This document shows positions 9,715 to 18,040 of a stretch of DNA of 64,000 bases, piece after piece. The stretch comes from Sphingomonas arenae (lineage in GTDB: Bacteria > Pseudomonadota > Alphaproteobacteria > Sphingomonadales > Sphingomonadaceae), in contig NZ_JAFFJU010000002.1 in NCBI RefSeq assembly GCF_016924655.1, positions 558,001 through 622,000 of the forward strand, in the 5' to 3' direction. The notes under the pieces were generated by a model that saw only the letters and a list, made by a program, of their open reading frames with translations, was not told the origin of the DNA and searched no databases. The stretch's first letter is position 1. Each line of letters starts with the position of its first letter. Both the position numbers and the translations under genes were made by a program.

Positions 9715-10656
9715 ATGAACCGCCCAATTGCACTCCTGATCGCCGTCCTGTTGACCTGCCTCGGAGTCACGTCCGTCGGCTTCGCGGCCGAGATGGGGCA
9801 GCTGCGCTTCCAGCTGGCCAAGAGCAGCCGGGACCGGGTGCAGCTGACCCTGTCGGACGGCAGTCGCAGCACCTTCTCCAGCAGCTACCGCAGCGAGGAA
9901 CTGCAGGGCCTGGTGCCCGCCGCGGCCTTCGGCCCGGCGGCGGGACCGGTGCGCTTCGCCCTGGTTCGCGAGCCTGGACGGCTGGACTGCACCGGGACCG
10001 CGAGCGCCGGAGCGTCATCTGGCGATTGCCGGTTCACCCCGGACCAGGGGTTCGTCGATCTGCTCACGCGGCGCGGGATCGGACGACCGACGGAGGACCA
10101 GTCGCTGGACCTAACCATGGTAGGGGCGAACCGTGCCCTGGTGGAGGCGATCGCGGACGCAAGCTATCCGGCGCCATCGATCAGCGACCTTACGGGGCTC
10201 GCCGCCCTGGACGTGGATGCCCGCTACATCGCCGACCTGTCGGCGGGCGGCTACCGGCCCGAGAAGATCGCCGACCTGCTCGCGTTCAAGGCGCTGGGAG
10301 TGACGCCGGCCTATGTCGCGGAGCTGCGCCGTGCGGGTGCAGGAAGTCTGAGCGCCGACATGATCGTACAGCTGAAGGCGCTCGACGTCTCCCCCGCCTA
10401 CATCGCCTCGCTGCGGCGTGTCGGTTACGGTGACCTGTCCGCAGACGAGATCGTCCAGCTGAAGGCCATGGGCGTGACGGCGGACTATATCGCGAGCTTC
10501 GGACGGGATGGTGCCCGCCTGCCGGTGGGCAAGATCATCGAGTACAAGGCGCTGGGCATCACCCCTCAGGACGCGCGGTCGGCCCGGAGAGGAGCGCAGG
10601 TCTCCATCTCGACCGATGATCTGATCCGTCTGAAGGTTGCCGGCCTGCTGCCCTAG
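9715..10656 (+). CDS. Secreted protein with the same 29-residue repeats as the M56 sensor
   Basis: A 313-residue protein starting at ATG 9715 (GGAGG nine bases upstream). Residues 1-25 form a signal peptide. Residues 26-150 are a unique domain with Cys92 and Cys105, which could form a disulfide. From about 160 to the end are five 28-29 residue units with consensus hhxhKAhGVTPxYhxxhRxxGYxxLsxDx, the repeat of the M56 protein just upstream. It follows that gene by 93 bp and is probably co-transcribed. It may be the ligand, a co-sensor or the regulated target; none of this can be decided from sequence. I do not recognise a named family. Confidence 0.85.
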   Translation: MNRPIALLIAVLLTCLGVTSVGFAAEMGQLRFQLAKSSRDRVQLTLSDGSRSTFSSSYRSEELQGLVPAAAFGPAAGPVRFALVREPGRLDCTGTASAGASSGDCRFTPDQGFVDLLTRRGIGRPTEDQSLDLTMVGANRALVEAIADASYPAPSISDLTGLAALDVDARYIADLSAGGYRPEKIADLLAFKALGVTPAYVAELRRAGAGSLSADMIVQLKALDVSPAYIASLRRVGYGDLSADEIVQLKAMGVTADYIASFGRDGARLPVGKIIEYKALGITPQDARSARRGAQVSISTDDLIRLKVAGLLP

Positions 10657-11222
10657 GGCCCGCCGTCAGCCGCAGTACGGCCCAAGGCTCAAGACCTGCA
10701 AAAATGGCGCGGCCGGTTGCGGATGTTGGACAACGTGATTGTAGCCGCAAGGCTCCTGGCATAGCGCCTGGAGACTTGCGGCCTTCTCCTTCGGGAACGC
10801 ACTGCCTGTTTTTCTTGAGCCAGACGCAGGCAACCCGGCTTCTTCCCCTAGTATTCCTCCGGATCGGACCAGTCAGCATGTTGACGGTCGGTGCATTGCT
10901 GGCGATCGATAATTCGCGGTAGCCGACGAGGAACAGCGAAGAATTCGCAAAGCATCATGGAAGTCGAATAGCTTGGCTCGCTGAGCGCTAAGTCTCTCTC
11001 CCACCTCGATCGATTCAACAAAACTGATCAGCAGCATCGCTGATGAGGGGGCTGTGCGTGAACGAACGTCAAGCGGGGTTTGCACATCACGACGAGGGTC
11101 TAGCGGAGCAAGGAAGCGAGGAGCCTGGCGCGTTTCAGGACCTATCGGAACAACGATCTCCGATTGGTGGACATGGAAACAAAGGTGACACGCTGGCCGG
11201 ACACCCAGATGCGCCGCAGGGC
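10657..11222. other. Gene-poor stretch with one hairpin
   Basis: About 570 bp without a convincing gene. A dyad GCCGCAAG (10744-10751) and CTTGCGGC (10775-10782) forms a stable hairpin and could end the BlaI operon, although no T-run follows. Open frames here on both strands have no family likeness and no ribosome site. Base composition is less GC-rich than the flanks around 10890-11040. Confidence 0.5.
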
Positions 11223-11501
11223 ATGGGCGATGCCGTAAGCGCCCACTCACCTCCTCCGCACCGCGCTGGCGGCGCTGCAAGCTGGATCAGGCGGCTGTAC
11301 TGGCGGATCGTTCAAGATCGCGGTCCTGATGGATCCTTCGGCCACGACCCGTTCGGCGACGCGACGGACAGGGATCTCTACGAGCCCGGCAAGATGACCT
11401 GGCTGCGGGACATCAGCATCGCGCTGGGGGTGATGACCGTCTACCTAGCGATTTTCTATTACCTTGACTCAGACCTGCCGACGAAGTTCGGCATCCACTG
11501 A
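11223..11501 (+). CDS. Hypothetical small membrane protein
   Basis: The C-terminal third of this frame looks like real protein: charged residues, then one hydrophobic segment (ISIALGVMTVYLAIFYYLDS) followed by a short polar tail. I place the start at the ATG at 11223 (92 residues), but the ATG at 11394 or an earlier one at 11043 are possible and none has a good ribosome site. I do not recognise a family. It stands alone between the BlaI operon and the convergent OsmC operon. Confidence 0.4.
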   Translation: MGDAVSAHSPPPHRAGGAASWIRRLYWRIVQDRGPDGSFGHDPFGDATDRDLYEPGKMTWLRDISIALGVMTVYLAIFYYLDSDLPTKFGIH

Positions 11502-11582
11502 AGAACGGATTGAGCGGCGGAGCATCCAGTGGGGCCCGGGGATTGCGCCCCGGGACCCACCTGCCCTGCCGGGCCAACCCGA

Positions 11583-12146
11583 TCAGGTGAGCGTGAGCTC
11601 ACCATTGAGGCGGATCGGCCGGCCGATGTTGAAGTAGTTGGGCGAGGTCTTCATCACCGTCTGGTGGATGGCCTCCATGTCCTCCGGGCTGCCGTCGCCC
11701 TTGATCCGAACCCGGTAATCGAGTTGCTCGTAGCCCGGCGGGACCTGGTCGCTGAGGCCGAGGAAGCCGCGCAGGTCCAGCGTGCCCCGGGTCTCGATCT
11801 CCACCGATTCCAGACGCACGCCCTTCACCGAAGCGCCGGCGACATAGCCGACCATGATGCAGGCATTGAACGCGGCCATCAGCAGTTCCTGCGGATTGGG
11901 AGCGCCGTCGCTGCCGAGCAACTCGAGCGGCTCGTCGGCGTGGATCACGTGCTTGCGGGGCACGTGGCGGCCGCCGATCGTGTAGCCGTCGACCGTGGTC
12001 TCGCTGCGGGTCTGCCCGGCCCAGCGGCTGGTCACGTTGAAGGTGACCAGGGCTTCCGAGGGGTCCTTTTCGATCGCTTCGACGACTTCGCCGAGCGCGG
12101 TGAGGTTGAGGTCGTTGACGATCTGGGGAGTGGTGGTGTCCAGCAT
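11583..12146 (-). CDS. OsmC-family protein
   Basis: A 187-residue OsmC/Ohr-like protein starting at ATG 12146 with GGAAGG upstream. The core helix PQELLMAAFNACIMVGY (residues 85-101) carries Glu87 and Cys96, matching the first redox cysteine of OsmC peroxidases. The usual second cysteine, expected near KTSPNYF (166-172), is replaced, and there is no other cysteine in the protein. It therefore may not work as a two-cysteine thiol peroxidase, although a single-Cys mechanism is possible. It is the last gene of a three-gene unit after the diiron protein. Confidence 0.82.
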   Translation of the reverse strand: MLDTTTPQIVNDLNLTALGEVVEAIEKDPSEALVTFNVTSRWAGQTRSETTVDGYTIGGRHVPRKHVIHADEPLELLGSDGAPNPQELLMAAFNACIMVGYVAGASVKGVRLESVEIETRGTLDLRGFLGLSDQVPPGYEQLDYRVRIKGDGSPEDMEAIHQTVMKTSPNYFNIGRPIRLNGELTLT

Positions 12147-12169
12147 TGTTCTGTTCCTTCCTTGAGGGT

Positions 12170-13075
12170 TTACGCAAACATCGGCGCGGCTTCGGCAATC
12201 CGGCGGGCCGCATTCGGCGAGAGTGTCTCGAGCGTCGCGCGGAAGCGGTCGTGGACCATGCCGGAGCCGATGTAGGTCCAGCGGGCGGCCTGGTGCTGCT
12301 GCGCGATCACGGCGTCGCGGTTGGGCACCGGGCGGCCGGTCACCGCTTCGAGCGCATCGAGGTTGAAGGCGGCCTGGGCCGCGAGCCCCGTATCGAGGAA
12401 GCCGCCGATCTCGAAGAAGCCGTCGATGGCCTCGTCGATCTGCTCCGCGGTACGGCCTTCGGCCAGCGCCTCGACGATCAGGGTATCGAGCTTGGCGTGC
12501 TGGGCTTCCTCGATCCAGTGATTGCGCAGCAGTTCCTTGAACAGTGGGTCGAGGCCCGTGTCGTCGCGGACCGAGCCGAGATAGTGCGCCTGCGTCATCC
12601 ACTCGATCATCAGGATGACGAGGCCGACGCTGAGCGGATCGTGGCGAAGCACCTCGGCTCCGATCGCTTCCGACGGTCCGATCATCTTCGGCTGGACCGG
12701 GAAGCCGCGCAGGAAGGCTGCGTGGAACCGCTTGAACAGGTGGATGTGCTTGGCCTCCTCGCTTGCGAAGTTGAGGATGGCGCGGACCCGCCAGTCATCG
12801 TCGTTGAGCGATGGCCGCGCATGGTCGAGCAGGAATGGCAGGATGAACTCCTCCACCACGCCGAACATGCACAGATACTCGTGCGCGCTGATCTGATTGA
12901 GGAGCAGCCGCTCCTGCGGGCTGAGCTCCGCCAGATCCGCGGTCCGGGCGAGGCTCTCGGGCAGGAAGGGCTGCGAGAAGTCCAGTTCCTGGTCCTCCCG
13001 AAGCACGTCGTCGAGCTGCCAGGCGCCGCGCAGCGAAGCCGCCAAGGTCTGCTGATAGTTGAAGTCGTGGTACAT
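12170..13075 (-). CDS. Ferritin-like diiron protein (AurF-like oxygenase possible)
   Basis: A 301-residue helical protein with the ligand pattern of a diiron four-helix bundle: Glu66 or Glu76, ExxH at 107-110 (EAKH), Glu158 and ExxH at 190-193 (EAQH). That pattern is shared by the N-oxygenase AurF and other ferritin-like oxygenases, which is the closest group I can name; I cannot fix the subfamily by eye. It starts at ATG 13075, 21 bp after a 39-residue membrane peptide gene, and is followed 23 bp later by the OsmC-like gene. The operon is divergent from an AraC-hydrolase fusion regulator. Confidence 0.75.
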   Translation of the reverse strand: MYHDFNYQQTLAASLRGAWQLDDVLREDQELDFSQPFLPESLARTADLAELSPQERLLLNQISAHEYLCMFGVVEEFILPFLLDHARPSLNDDDWRVRAILNFASEEAKHIHLFKRFHAAFLRGFPVQPKMIGPSEAIGAEVLRHDPLSVGLVILMIEWMTQAHYLGSVRDDTGLDPLFKELLRNHWIEEAQHAKLDTLIVEALAEGRTAEQIDEAIDGFFEIGGFLDTGLAAQAAFNLDALEAVTGRPVPNRDAVIAQQHQAARWTYIGSGMVHDRFRATLETLSPNAARRIAEAAPMFA

Positions 13076-13096
13076 TCTTGCCTCCCGCGAAATGGA

Positions 13097-13216
13097 TCAA
13101 GCCGTCATGAAGATGAATGGAGCGAGCCCGAGGGCGGCGGTCGAAAAGCCCACCACGACCGAGCACAAGGTGATTGTGAGACTTCGGGTCCGCACAAGGC
13201 TGTAGATGTCGTTCAT
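13097..13216 (-). CDS. 39-residue single-pass membrane peptide
   Basis: A short gene running from ATG 13216 to TGA 13097. A clear ribosome site (GGGAG) lies about seven bases upstream. The product begins MNDIYSLVRTR and then has one long hydrophobic stretch (LTITLCSVVVGFSTAALG, continuing LAPFIFMTA). It is the first gene of the unit with the diiron and OsmC-like proteins. I do not recognise a family. The ribosome site, clean membrane topology and operon position make it more likely real than chance. Confidence 0.55.
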   Translation of the reverse strand: MNDIYSLVRTRSLTITLCSVVVGFSTAALGLAPFIFMTA

Positions 13217-13307
13217 TGTCTTCTCCCTGGTTGAGCCAGGCACGAGTCGGCCCCCGCTCCGAAGCGATGCACTTGCGGAGTTCTTGAGTTCGCCGGCTGA
13301 GTGGCTG

Positions 13308-13329
13308 GGCAGTCTTTAGGACGACTGCC
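13308..13329. promoter_or_regulatory. Inverted repeat in the diiron/AraC divergent region
   Basis: Perfect 7-bp arms GGCAGTC (13308-13314) and GACTGCC (13323-13329) are separated by 8 bases, midway between the divergent starts of the diiron operon and the AraC-hydrolase fusion. It is a candidate operator. AraC proteins more often bind direct repeats, so a different factor is also possible. Confidence 0.4.
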
Positions 13330-13426
13330 GATTTGCCAAAATGACCGTCATGCCGGATGATTTGACCCAAACGCCGGAAAGGAACCGCTCCTGGACGTTC
13401 TGGCCGACATTCTGGGCTCCCTGCGG

Positions 13427-16081
13427 TTGACCGGAGGAGTGATCCTCGAAGGGTCGGCCCGTGGGCGCTGGTGCGTGTCGTCGCAGATGCAGCCGGAGGA
13501 TGTTGCGGCACTGTTCCCCGGCAACGGTCCGATCATCGCGTACCACTACATCCACAAGGGTCGCGTCTTTGCGCAGGTCGACGGCATGCCGGCAGTGGAA
13601 GCCGGCGAGGGAAGCGTGCTGATGCTACCGCGGAACGATCAGCACATGCTGTTCACCGAGCGGCGGGACCGCCCGATCGATTCCCACGACTTCCTGAACG
13701 GCATGACCGAACGCGGCCTGGCCAAGTTCGAGATCGACGGCGAGGGCGAGGAGGTTGCCTTCTTCTGCGGCTTCCTGGGGGTGGACGGACCGAGCCATCC
13801 CCTGCTGGACTGCCTTCCGCCGCTGCTCGTGGTGGAGGATTCCGGCGAAGCGGCAGACGAGTGGCTGCACAGCAACCTCAAGTTCCTGACCGGCGACCGC
13901 CAAGCACCGGACGTCATCGCGCGGGTTGCCGAGCTGCTGTTCGCCCAGTCCATTCGCGCCTACCTGGAGCATGTCGAACCGGGCGAGGGCGGCTGGCTGG
14001 CCGGGCTCCGGGATTCCGCGGTCGCTAAAGCGCTTGCGACCATTCACAGCCGCTACGCAGAAGAGCTGGATGTCGAGTTGCTCGCGCGGGAGGCGGGGGT
14101 TTCGCGAACAGTGCTGGGCGAGCGCTTCGCCGCCACGCTGGGGGAGTCCCCCATGCGTTATTGCGCCAAGTGGCGGATGCGGCGGGCCGCCAACCTCCTG
14201 CGCGACGGCAAGGAGAATACTGCCAACATAGCCTACGCTGTTGGCTTCAACTCGGAAGCGGCGTTCAATCGGGCGTTCAAGCGTGAATACGGCTTGCCGC
14301 CGGTCGCATGGAAGAAGCGCGTTGAAGCGGAGCGGCGGGAACGCAGGGCCCGGCCGGGGCTGCCCGAACAAGTCGTCCGTTATTGCCACGCGCGCGACGG
14401 AACGCGCCTGGCCTACTCGTCAATGGGCGAAGGTCCACCGCTGGTGAAGACCGCCAACTGGCTCAACCACATCGACCACGACTGGGACAGTCCGCTGTGG
14501 CGCCACTGGCTGGTGGAGCTGGCCCGCGATCACTGCCTGCTACGCTATGATGAACGCGGGAACGGCATGTCCGACTGGGACACGCCGGAGTTGTCGCTGG
14601 ATGCATTCGTCGAGGACCTGCGGGCGGTGGTGGACTGCCAGGGGCTGGACCGGTTCGACCTGCTTGCCATCAGCCAGGGCGCGGCGGTGGCAGTCGCTTT
14701 TGCCACGCGTTACCCGGACCGGGTCCGGCGGCTCGTCATCTGTAATGGCTATGCCGCCGGCTGGAAGGTCCGCGCCGCTCCGGAAGAGGTGGAACGGCGC
14801 GAGGCGATGATGACCCTGACGCGCACCGGCTGGGGGTCCGACGACCCCATCTTCCGCCAGCTGTTCACCAGCCACTACATCCCCGAAGCCAATCAGCGTC
14901 AGACCGACTGGTTCAACGACATGCAGCGGCTGTCGGCATCGCCCGAGAATGCAGTCCGGCTGCAGCAGGTGCTGGGTTCGCTGGACGTCCGCGAGTTGCT
15001 TACGCAGGTCCGGACTCCGACGCTGATCTTCCACTCACGACACGACAAGGCCGTCCCCTTCTCTCAGGGGGAGGAATTGGCGGCAGGGATAGCGGGCTCA
15101 CGCTTCGTTCCGCTCGAAAGCCACAATCACATCCTGCTCGACAGCGAGCCCGCCTGGCCCCTGTTCGTTCGTGAGACACGGAGCTTCCTCGCGGAGCCCG
15201 AACCGGCCCCGGCGAACCCGGAGGGCAATCGGCTGACGGAGGCGCTCAAGTCCGAGCGGCGCGCGACTTGTAAGTCGAAGGACGGCACCCGGCTCGCATT
15301 GTCCCTGCTTGGCGAAGGGCCCGCGCTGATCGTTCCGGGTATCTGGTTCCACCATGTCGGACCCGATACGGAGAGCCCGCTGTGGAAGCACTGGATCGCG
15401 TCGGCGCTGGCCTGCGGTCGCACGCTCATCCGGGCGGACGTGCGTGGCGGGGGGGAGTCCGACCCCAGCCCGCTCACTTTCGAGTTCGAGAGACTGGTCG
15501 AGGATCTCGCGGCGCAGGTCGCGTACGCCGGGGAACAGGAGGTGGACCTGCTGGCGTTCAGCAACAGCGCGCCCATGGCCCTCGCCTTCGCCGCGCGCCG
15601 CCCGGAACGGGTTCGCAAGCTGGTGCTGGTGGGAGGCTATGCGCAGGGGGTCCTGGCGCGAGGCGATCCCGACGAGATCGCCGCGCGCGCAACCATCGTG
15701 ACCATGGGCCGGCAGATGCTCGAGCGGGATCCGATCGGGTTCGGCCGGGTGCTGGGCTCTCTCGTCGTGCCGGACTGCGACGAGCAGGTCATGCGCTGGT
15801 GCGCCGCCCGGATGGGTCATCCGGTCTTCCTGAACGAGGAGGCCCAACGCTGCTACGGGCTGATCGACGTGACCGAGGACCTGGAGCGGGTAAGGGCGCC
15901 CGTCCTGCTGATCCACAGCCGCGGCGATCGGGTGAGCCCGTATGCAGGAGTCGAACGGATTGCGGACGCGCTGCCAAACGCGACCCTTCGGGCGCTCGAC
16001 AGCCAGAACCATATCCTGACCGTCTCCGACCCTTGCTGGCCGCAAGCGCGAGCAGCCTTGCACGAATTCCTGCGCGACTGA
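13427..16081 (+). CDS. AraC-family regulator fused to two alpha/beta-hydrolase domains
   Basis: An 884-residue three-part protein. Residues 1-190 are a cupin-type AraC N-terminal domain; 205-300 hold two helix-turn-helix motifs (LLAREAGVSRTVLGERF; NIAYAVGFNSEAAFNRAFKR). Residues 318-590 are a first hydrolase with Ser416 (AISQG), Asp540 (HSRHD) and a His near 566-568; 614-884 are a second with Ser712 (AFSNS), HSRGD and a late QNH. The domains look like a tandem duplication (SPLW.HW occurs in both). The only start in frame is TTG 13427, yet coding-like sequence (LLDVLADILGSLRL) continues upstream to a stop at 13358; see findings. It is divergent from the diiron operon, which it may regulate. 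Confidence 0.88.
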   Translation: MTGGVILEGSARGRWCVSSQMQPEDVAALFPGNGPIIAYHYIHKGRVFAQVDGMPAVEAGEGSVLMLPRNDQHMLFTERRDRPIDSHDFLNGMTERGLAKFEIDGEGEEVAFFCGFLGVDGPSHPLLDCLPPLLVVEDSGEAADEWLHSNLKFLTGDRQAPDVIARVAELLFAQSIRAYLEHVEPGEGGWLAGLRDSAVAKALATIHSRYAEELDVELLAREAGVSRTVLGERFAATLGESPMRYCAKWRMRRAANLLRDGKENTANIAYAVGFNSEAAFNRAFKREYGLPPVAWKKRVEAERRERRARPGLPEQVVRYCHARDGTRLAYSSMGEGPPLVKTANWLNHIDHDWDSPLWRHWLVELARDHCLLRYDERGNGMSDWDTPELSLDAFVEDLRAVVDCQGLDRFDLLAISQGAAVAVAFATRYPDRVRRLVICNGYAAGWKVRAAPEEVERREAMMTLTRTGWGSDDPIFRQLFTSHYIPEANQRQTDWFNDMQRLSASPENAVRLQQVLGSLDVRELLTQVRTPTLIFHSRHDKAVPFSQGEELAAGIAGSRFVPLESHNHILLDSEPAWPLFVRETRSFLAEPEPAPANPEGNRLTEALKSERRATCKSKDGTRLALSLLGEGPALIVPGIWFHHVGPDTESPLWKHWIASALACGRTLIRADVRGGGESDPSPLTFEFERLVEDLAAQVAYAGEQEVDLLAFSNSAPMALAFAARRPERVRKLVLVGGYAQGVLARGDPDEIAARATIVTMGRQMLERDPIGFGRVLGSLVVPDCDEQVMRWCAARMGHPVFLNEEAQRCYGLIDVTEDLERVRAPVLLIHSRGDRVSPYAGVERIADALPNATLRALDSQNHILTVSDPCWPQARAALHEFLRD

Positions 16082-16088
16082 GGGATCA

Positions 16089-16178
<90 letters not shown>

Positions 16179-16285
16179 GCATGAGATCCAGGCAGTCCCG
16201 GCGTGCGGCCGGGAGGTCGGTCGCGCGCCTCTAGCAGCGCTCCCGCGGCTTGCCTAGCCCGGCATGACTTGCGATTGCGGACCGC

Positions 16286-16963
16286 ATGAAGGCGATCGTG
16301 ATCGGTGCTTCGGGCGGGATCGGGAAGGCACTTGCCGACGCCCTGGAAGCGCGCGGGGGGGAGGTGCAGCGGCTGTCCCGCAGCGCAGGCACGATCGATC
16401 TGGAGCAGCCGGCAAGCATTGCAGCCGCCGCGGAGCGTCTTCGTGCCTCCGGCCCCTTCGATCGCATCGTCGTGGCGACGGGCCTGCTGCATGATGGCTC
16501 CCAACAACCAGAGCGAAGCCTTCGCGATCTGCACGCCGGCTCGCTCGCCCGAAGCTTTGCGGTGAATGCAATCGGCCCTGCCCTCGTGGCGCGCCATTTC
16601 CTTCCGCTGCTGCCACCCCTCGGGCGCTCCGTCTTCGCGGCCTTGTCGGCGCGGGTCGGGAGCATCTCGGACAATCGGCTGGGTGGCTGGTACGGATACC
16701 GGGCGTCCAAGGCGGCGCTGAACCAGTTGATGCGGACTGCCTCCATCGAGCTCGCCCGGTCCCGCCCCGATGCGATCTGCGTGACGCTGCACCCCGGTAC
16801 AGTGGACACCCGGATGAGCGCTCCATTCCAGCGCGGGGTTGCGCCGGAGAAGCTGTTCACGCCTGCCACCTCCGCCGGCCACCTGCTCGACGTCATCGAA
16901 AAGCTCGGACCCGAGGACAATGGTGGCTGCTTCGATTGGGCCGGAAAGACCATTCCGTTCTGA
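16286..16963 (+). CDS. Short-chain dehydrogenase, C-factor-like
   Basis: A 225-residue SDR. The cofactor motif is GASGGIG at 7-13, the conserved Asn is at 94 and the active-site pair YxxxK is YRASK at 138-142. The short length and the ALSARVGSISDN region resemble the CsgA/C-factor subgroup of SDRs, whose substrates are mostly unknown. It stands between tRNA-Ser and hspQ, 35 bp from hspQ, and may be co-transcribed with it. Confidence 0.88.
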   Translation: MKAIVIGASGGIGKALADALEARGGEVQRLSRSAGTIDLEQPASIAAAAERLRASGPFDRIVVATGLLHDGSQQPERSLRDLHAGSLARSFAVNAIGPALVARHFLPLLPPLGRSVFAALSARVGSISDNRLGGWYGYRASKAALNQLMRTASIELARSRPDAICVTLHPGTVDTRMSAPFQRGVAPEKLFTPATSAGHLLDVIEKLGPEDNGGCFDWAGKTIPF

Positions 16964-16998
16964 CTTGTGTTGCGCCGCAGCACCATTAGATTGCAGCC

Positions 16999-17376
16999 AT
17001 GTCAGTCCAACAACGTTTCGGTGCCATGGACAGTGTTCCGGCAGCACCTCCAGTGGTCAGTGCTCGCTTCGGTATCGGGGACGTGGTGCGCCACCGGCTG
17101 CTCGATTTCCGGGGCGTGGTGTTCGACGTGGACCCGGTCTTCGCGAACACGGAGGAATGGTACGAGGCCATTCCGGTGGAGATCCGCCCGTCCAAGGACC
17201 AGCCCTTCTACCACCTGCTCGCCGAGAATGCGGAGTCGAGCTACGTGGCCTATGTGTCCCAGCAGAACCTGGTGCGGGACGACGATGAGGATCCGATCGA
17301 CCATCCGGCCATCGACGGCCTGTTCGATCACTTCGAACCCGGACGCTATCACCTGCGGCGCGAACACCGCCACTAG
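16999..17376 (+). CDS. hspQ: Heat shock protein HspQ
   Basis: A 125-residue protein with the HspQ/hemimethylated-DNA-binding (YccV) fold: FGIGDVVRHRLLDFRGVVFDVDP at 25-47, in two parts here, then EEWYE, QPFYHLLAE and YVSQQNL. Family members act as specificity factors of Lon protease or bind hemimethylated DNA. The start at 16999 gives about 20 extra residues before the domain; ATG 17026 is an alternative. Confidence 0.9.
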   Translation: MSVQQRFGAMDSVPAAPPVVSARFGIGDVVRHRLLDFRGVVFDVDPVFANTEEWYEAIPVEIRPSKDQPFYHLLAENAESSYVAYVSQQNLVRDDDEDPIDHPAIDGLFDHFEPGRYHLRREHRH

Positions 17377-17390
17377 GGGTCCGTCTCCGG

Positions 17391-17418
17391 TTGACACCTG
17401 CCGCCCCCTCCCTTAGGC
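17391..17418 (+). promoter_or_regulatory. Candidate promoter for rplU-rpmA
   Basis: TTGACA at 17391-17396 is followed after 16 bases by TTAGGC at 17413-17418. The -35 box is perfect; the -10 is weak but alphaproteobacterial -10 boxes are loose. It leaves a leader of about 75 bases before the rplU start at 17501. Confidence 0.5.
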
Positions 17419-17500
17419 GGCACGCTTTCCGCGCGCGGACCCCTGGTCCGGGCGCAAGCCGGCGCGGAAACGAGAGATTCTAGAGCAAAGAGAAGAGCCA

Positions 17501-18034
17501 ATGTTCGCAATCGTGCGCACGGGCGGCAAGCAATATCGTGTTGCCCCGGGAGACAAGATCGTCGTCGAAAAGCTGGACGGCAATGCCGGCGACAGCGTCA
17601 CCCTCTCGGACGTCCTGCTGGCCGGCGACGGCTCGGACCTGAAGGGCACCGATGGGCTGACGGTGGCGGCCGAGATCGTCGCCCAGGCCAAGGGCGAGAA
17701 GGTCGTGGTGTTCAAGAAGCGCCGCCGCCACAATTATCGTCGCAAGAAGGGCCATCGCCAGCAGCACACGATCCTGAGGATCGTGTCGATCGGCGGCGAG
17801 CAGGCCACGTCGGGTGGCGACGCGGCCGCGGCCAAGCCGAAGAAGGCCAAGGCCGCGAAGGCGGAGAGCGCTCCGGCTCCGGCGGCGGATGAAGCGACCA
17901 GCTTTGAGGGCGTGGCTCCGGCCGATGCGGGCACCACCGCGACGCACGAAGCGGACACCTCGACTCAGAATGCTGCGCCTGCTAAGGGCAAGGGCAAGAA
18001 GGCTGCTGCGGCGGCCACTCAGACCGAAGAGTAA
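17501..18034 (+). CDS. rplU: 50S ribosomal protein L21 with long C-terminal tail
   Basis: Residues 1 to about 103 are a standard L21 ([40 protein letters not shown]). Residues 104-177 are an Ala/Lys/Glu-rich, low-complexity tail ([21 protein letters not shown]) not found in the 103-residue E. coli protein. Such tails occur in some alphaproteobacteria. L21 binds 23S rRNA. The gene is followed 6 bases later by rpmA, the usual pairing. Confidence 0.97.
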   Translation: MFAIVRTGGKQYRVAPGDKIVVEKLDGNAGDSVTLSDVLLAGDGSDLKGTDGLTVAAEIVAQAKGEKVVVFKKRRRHNYRRKKGHRQQHTILRIVSIGGEQATSGGDAAAAKPKKAKAAKAESAPAPAADEATSFEGVAPADAGTTATHEADTSTQNAAPAKGKGKKAAAAATQTEE

Positions 18035-18040
18035 TCGACG

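Noticed and set aside
10873-11280. A 135-codon minus-strand frame in the gene-poor region
   Set aside because: No ribosome site, no recognisable family, and a Cys/Arg/Ser-rich composition typical of chance frames.
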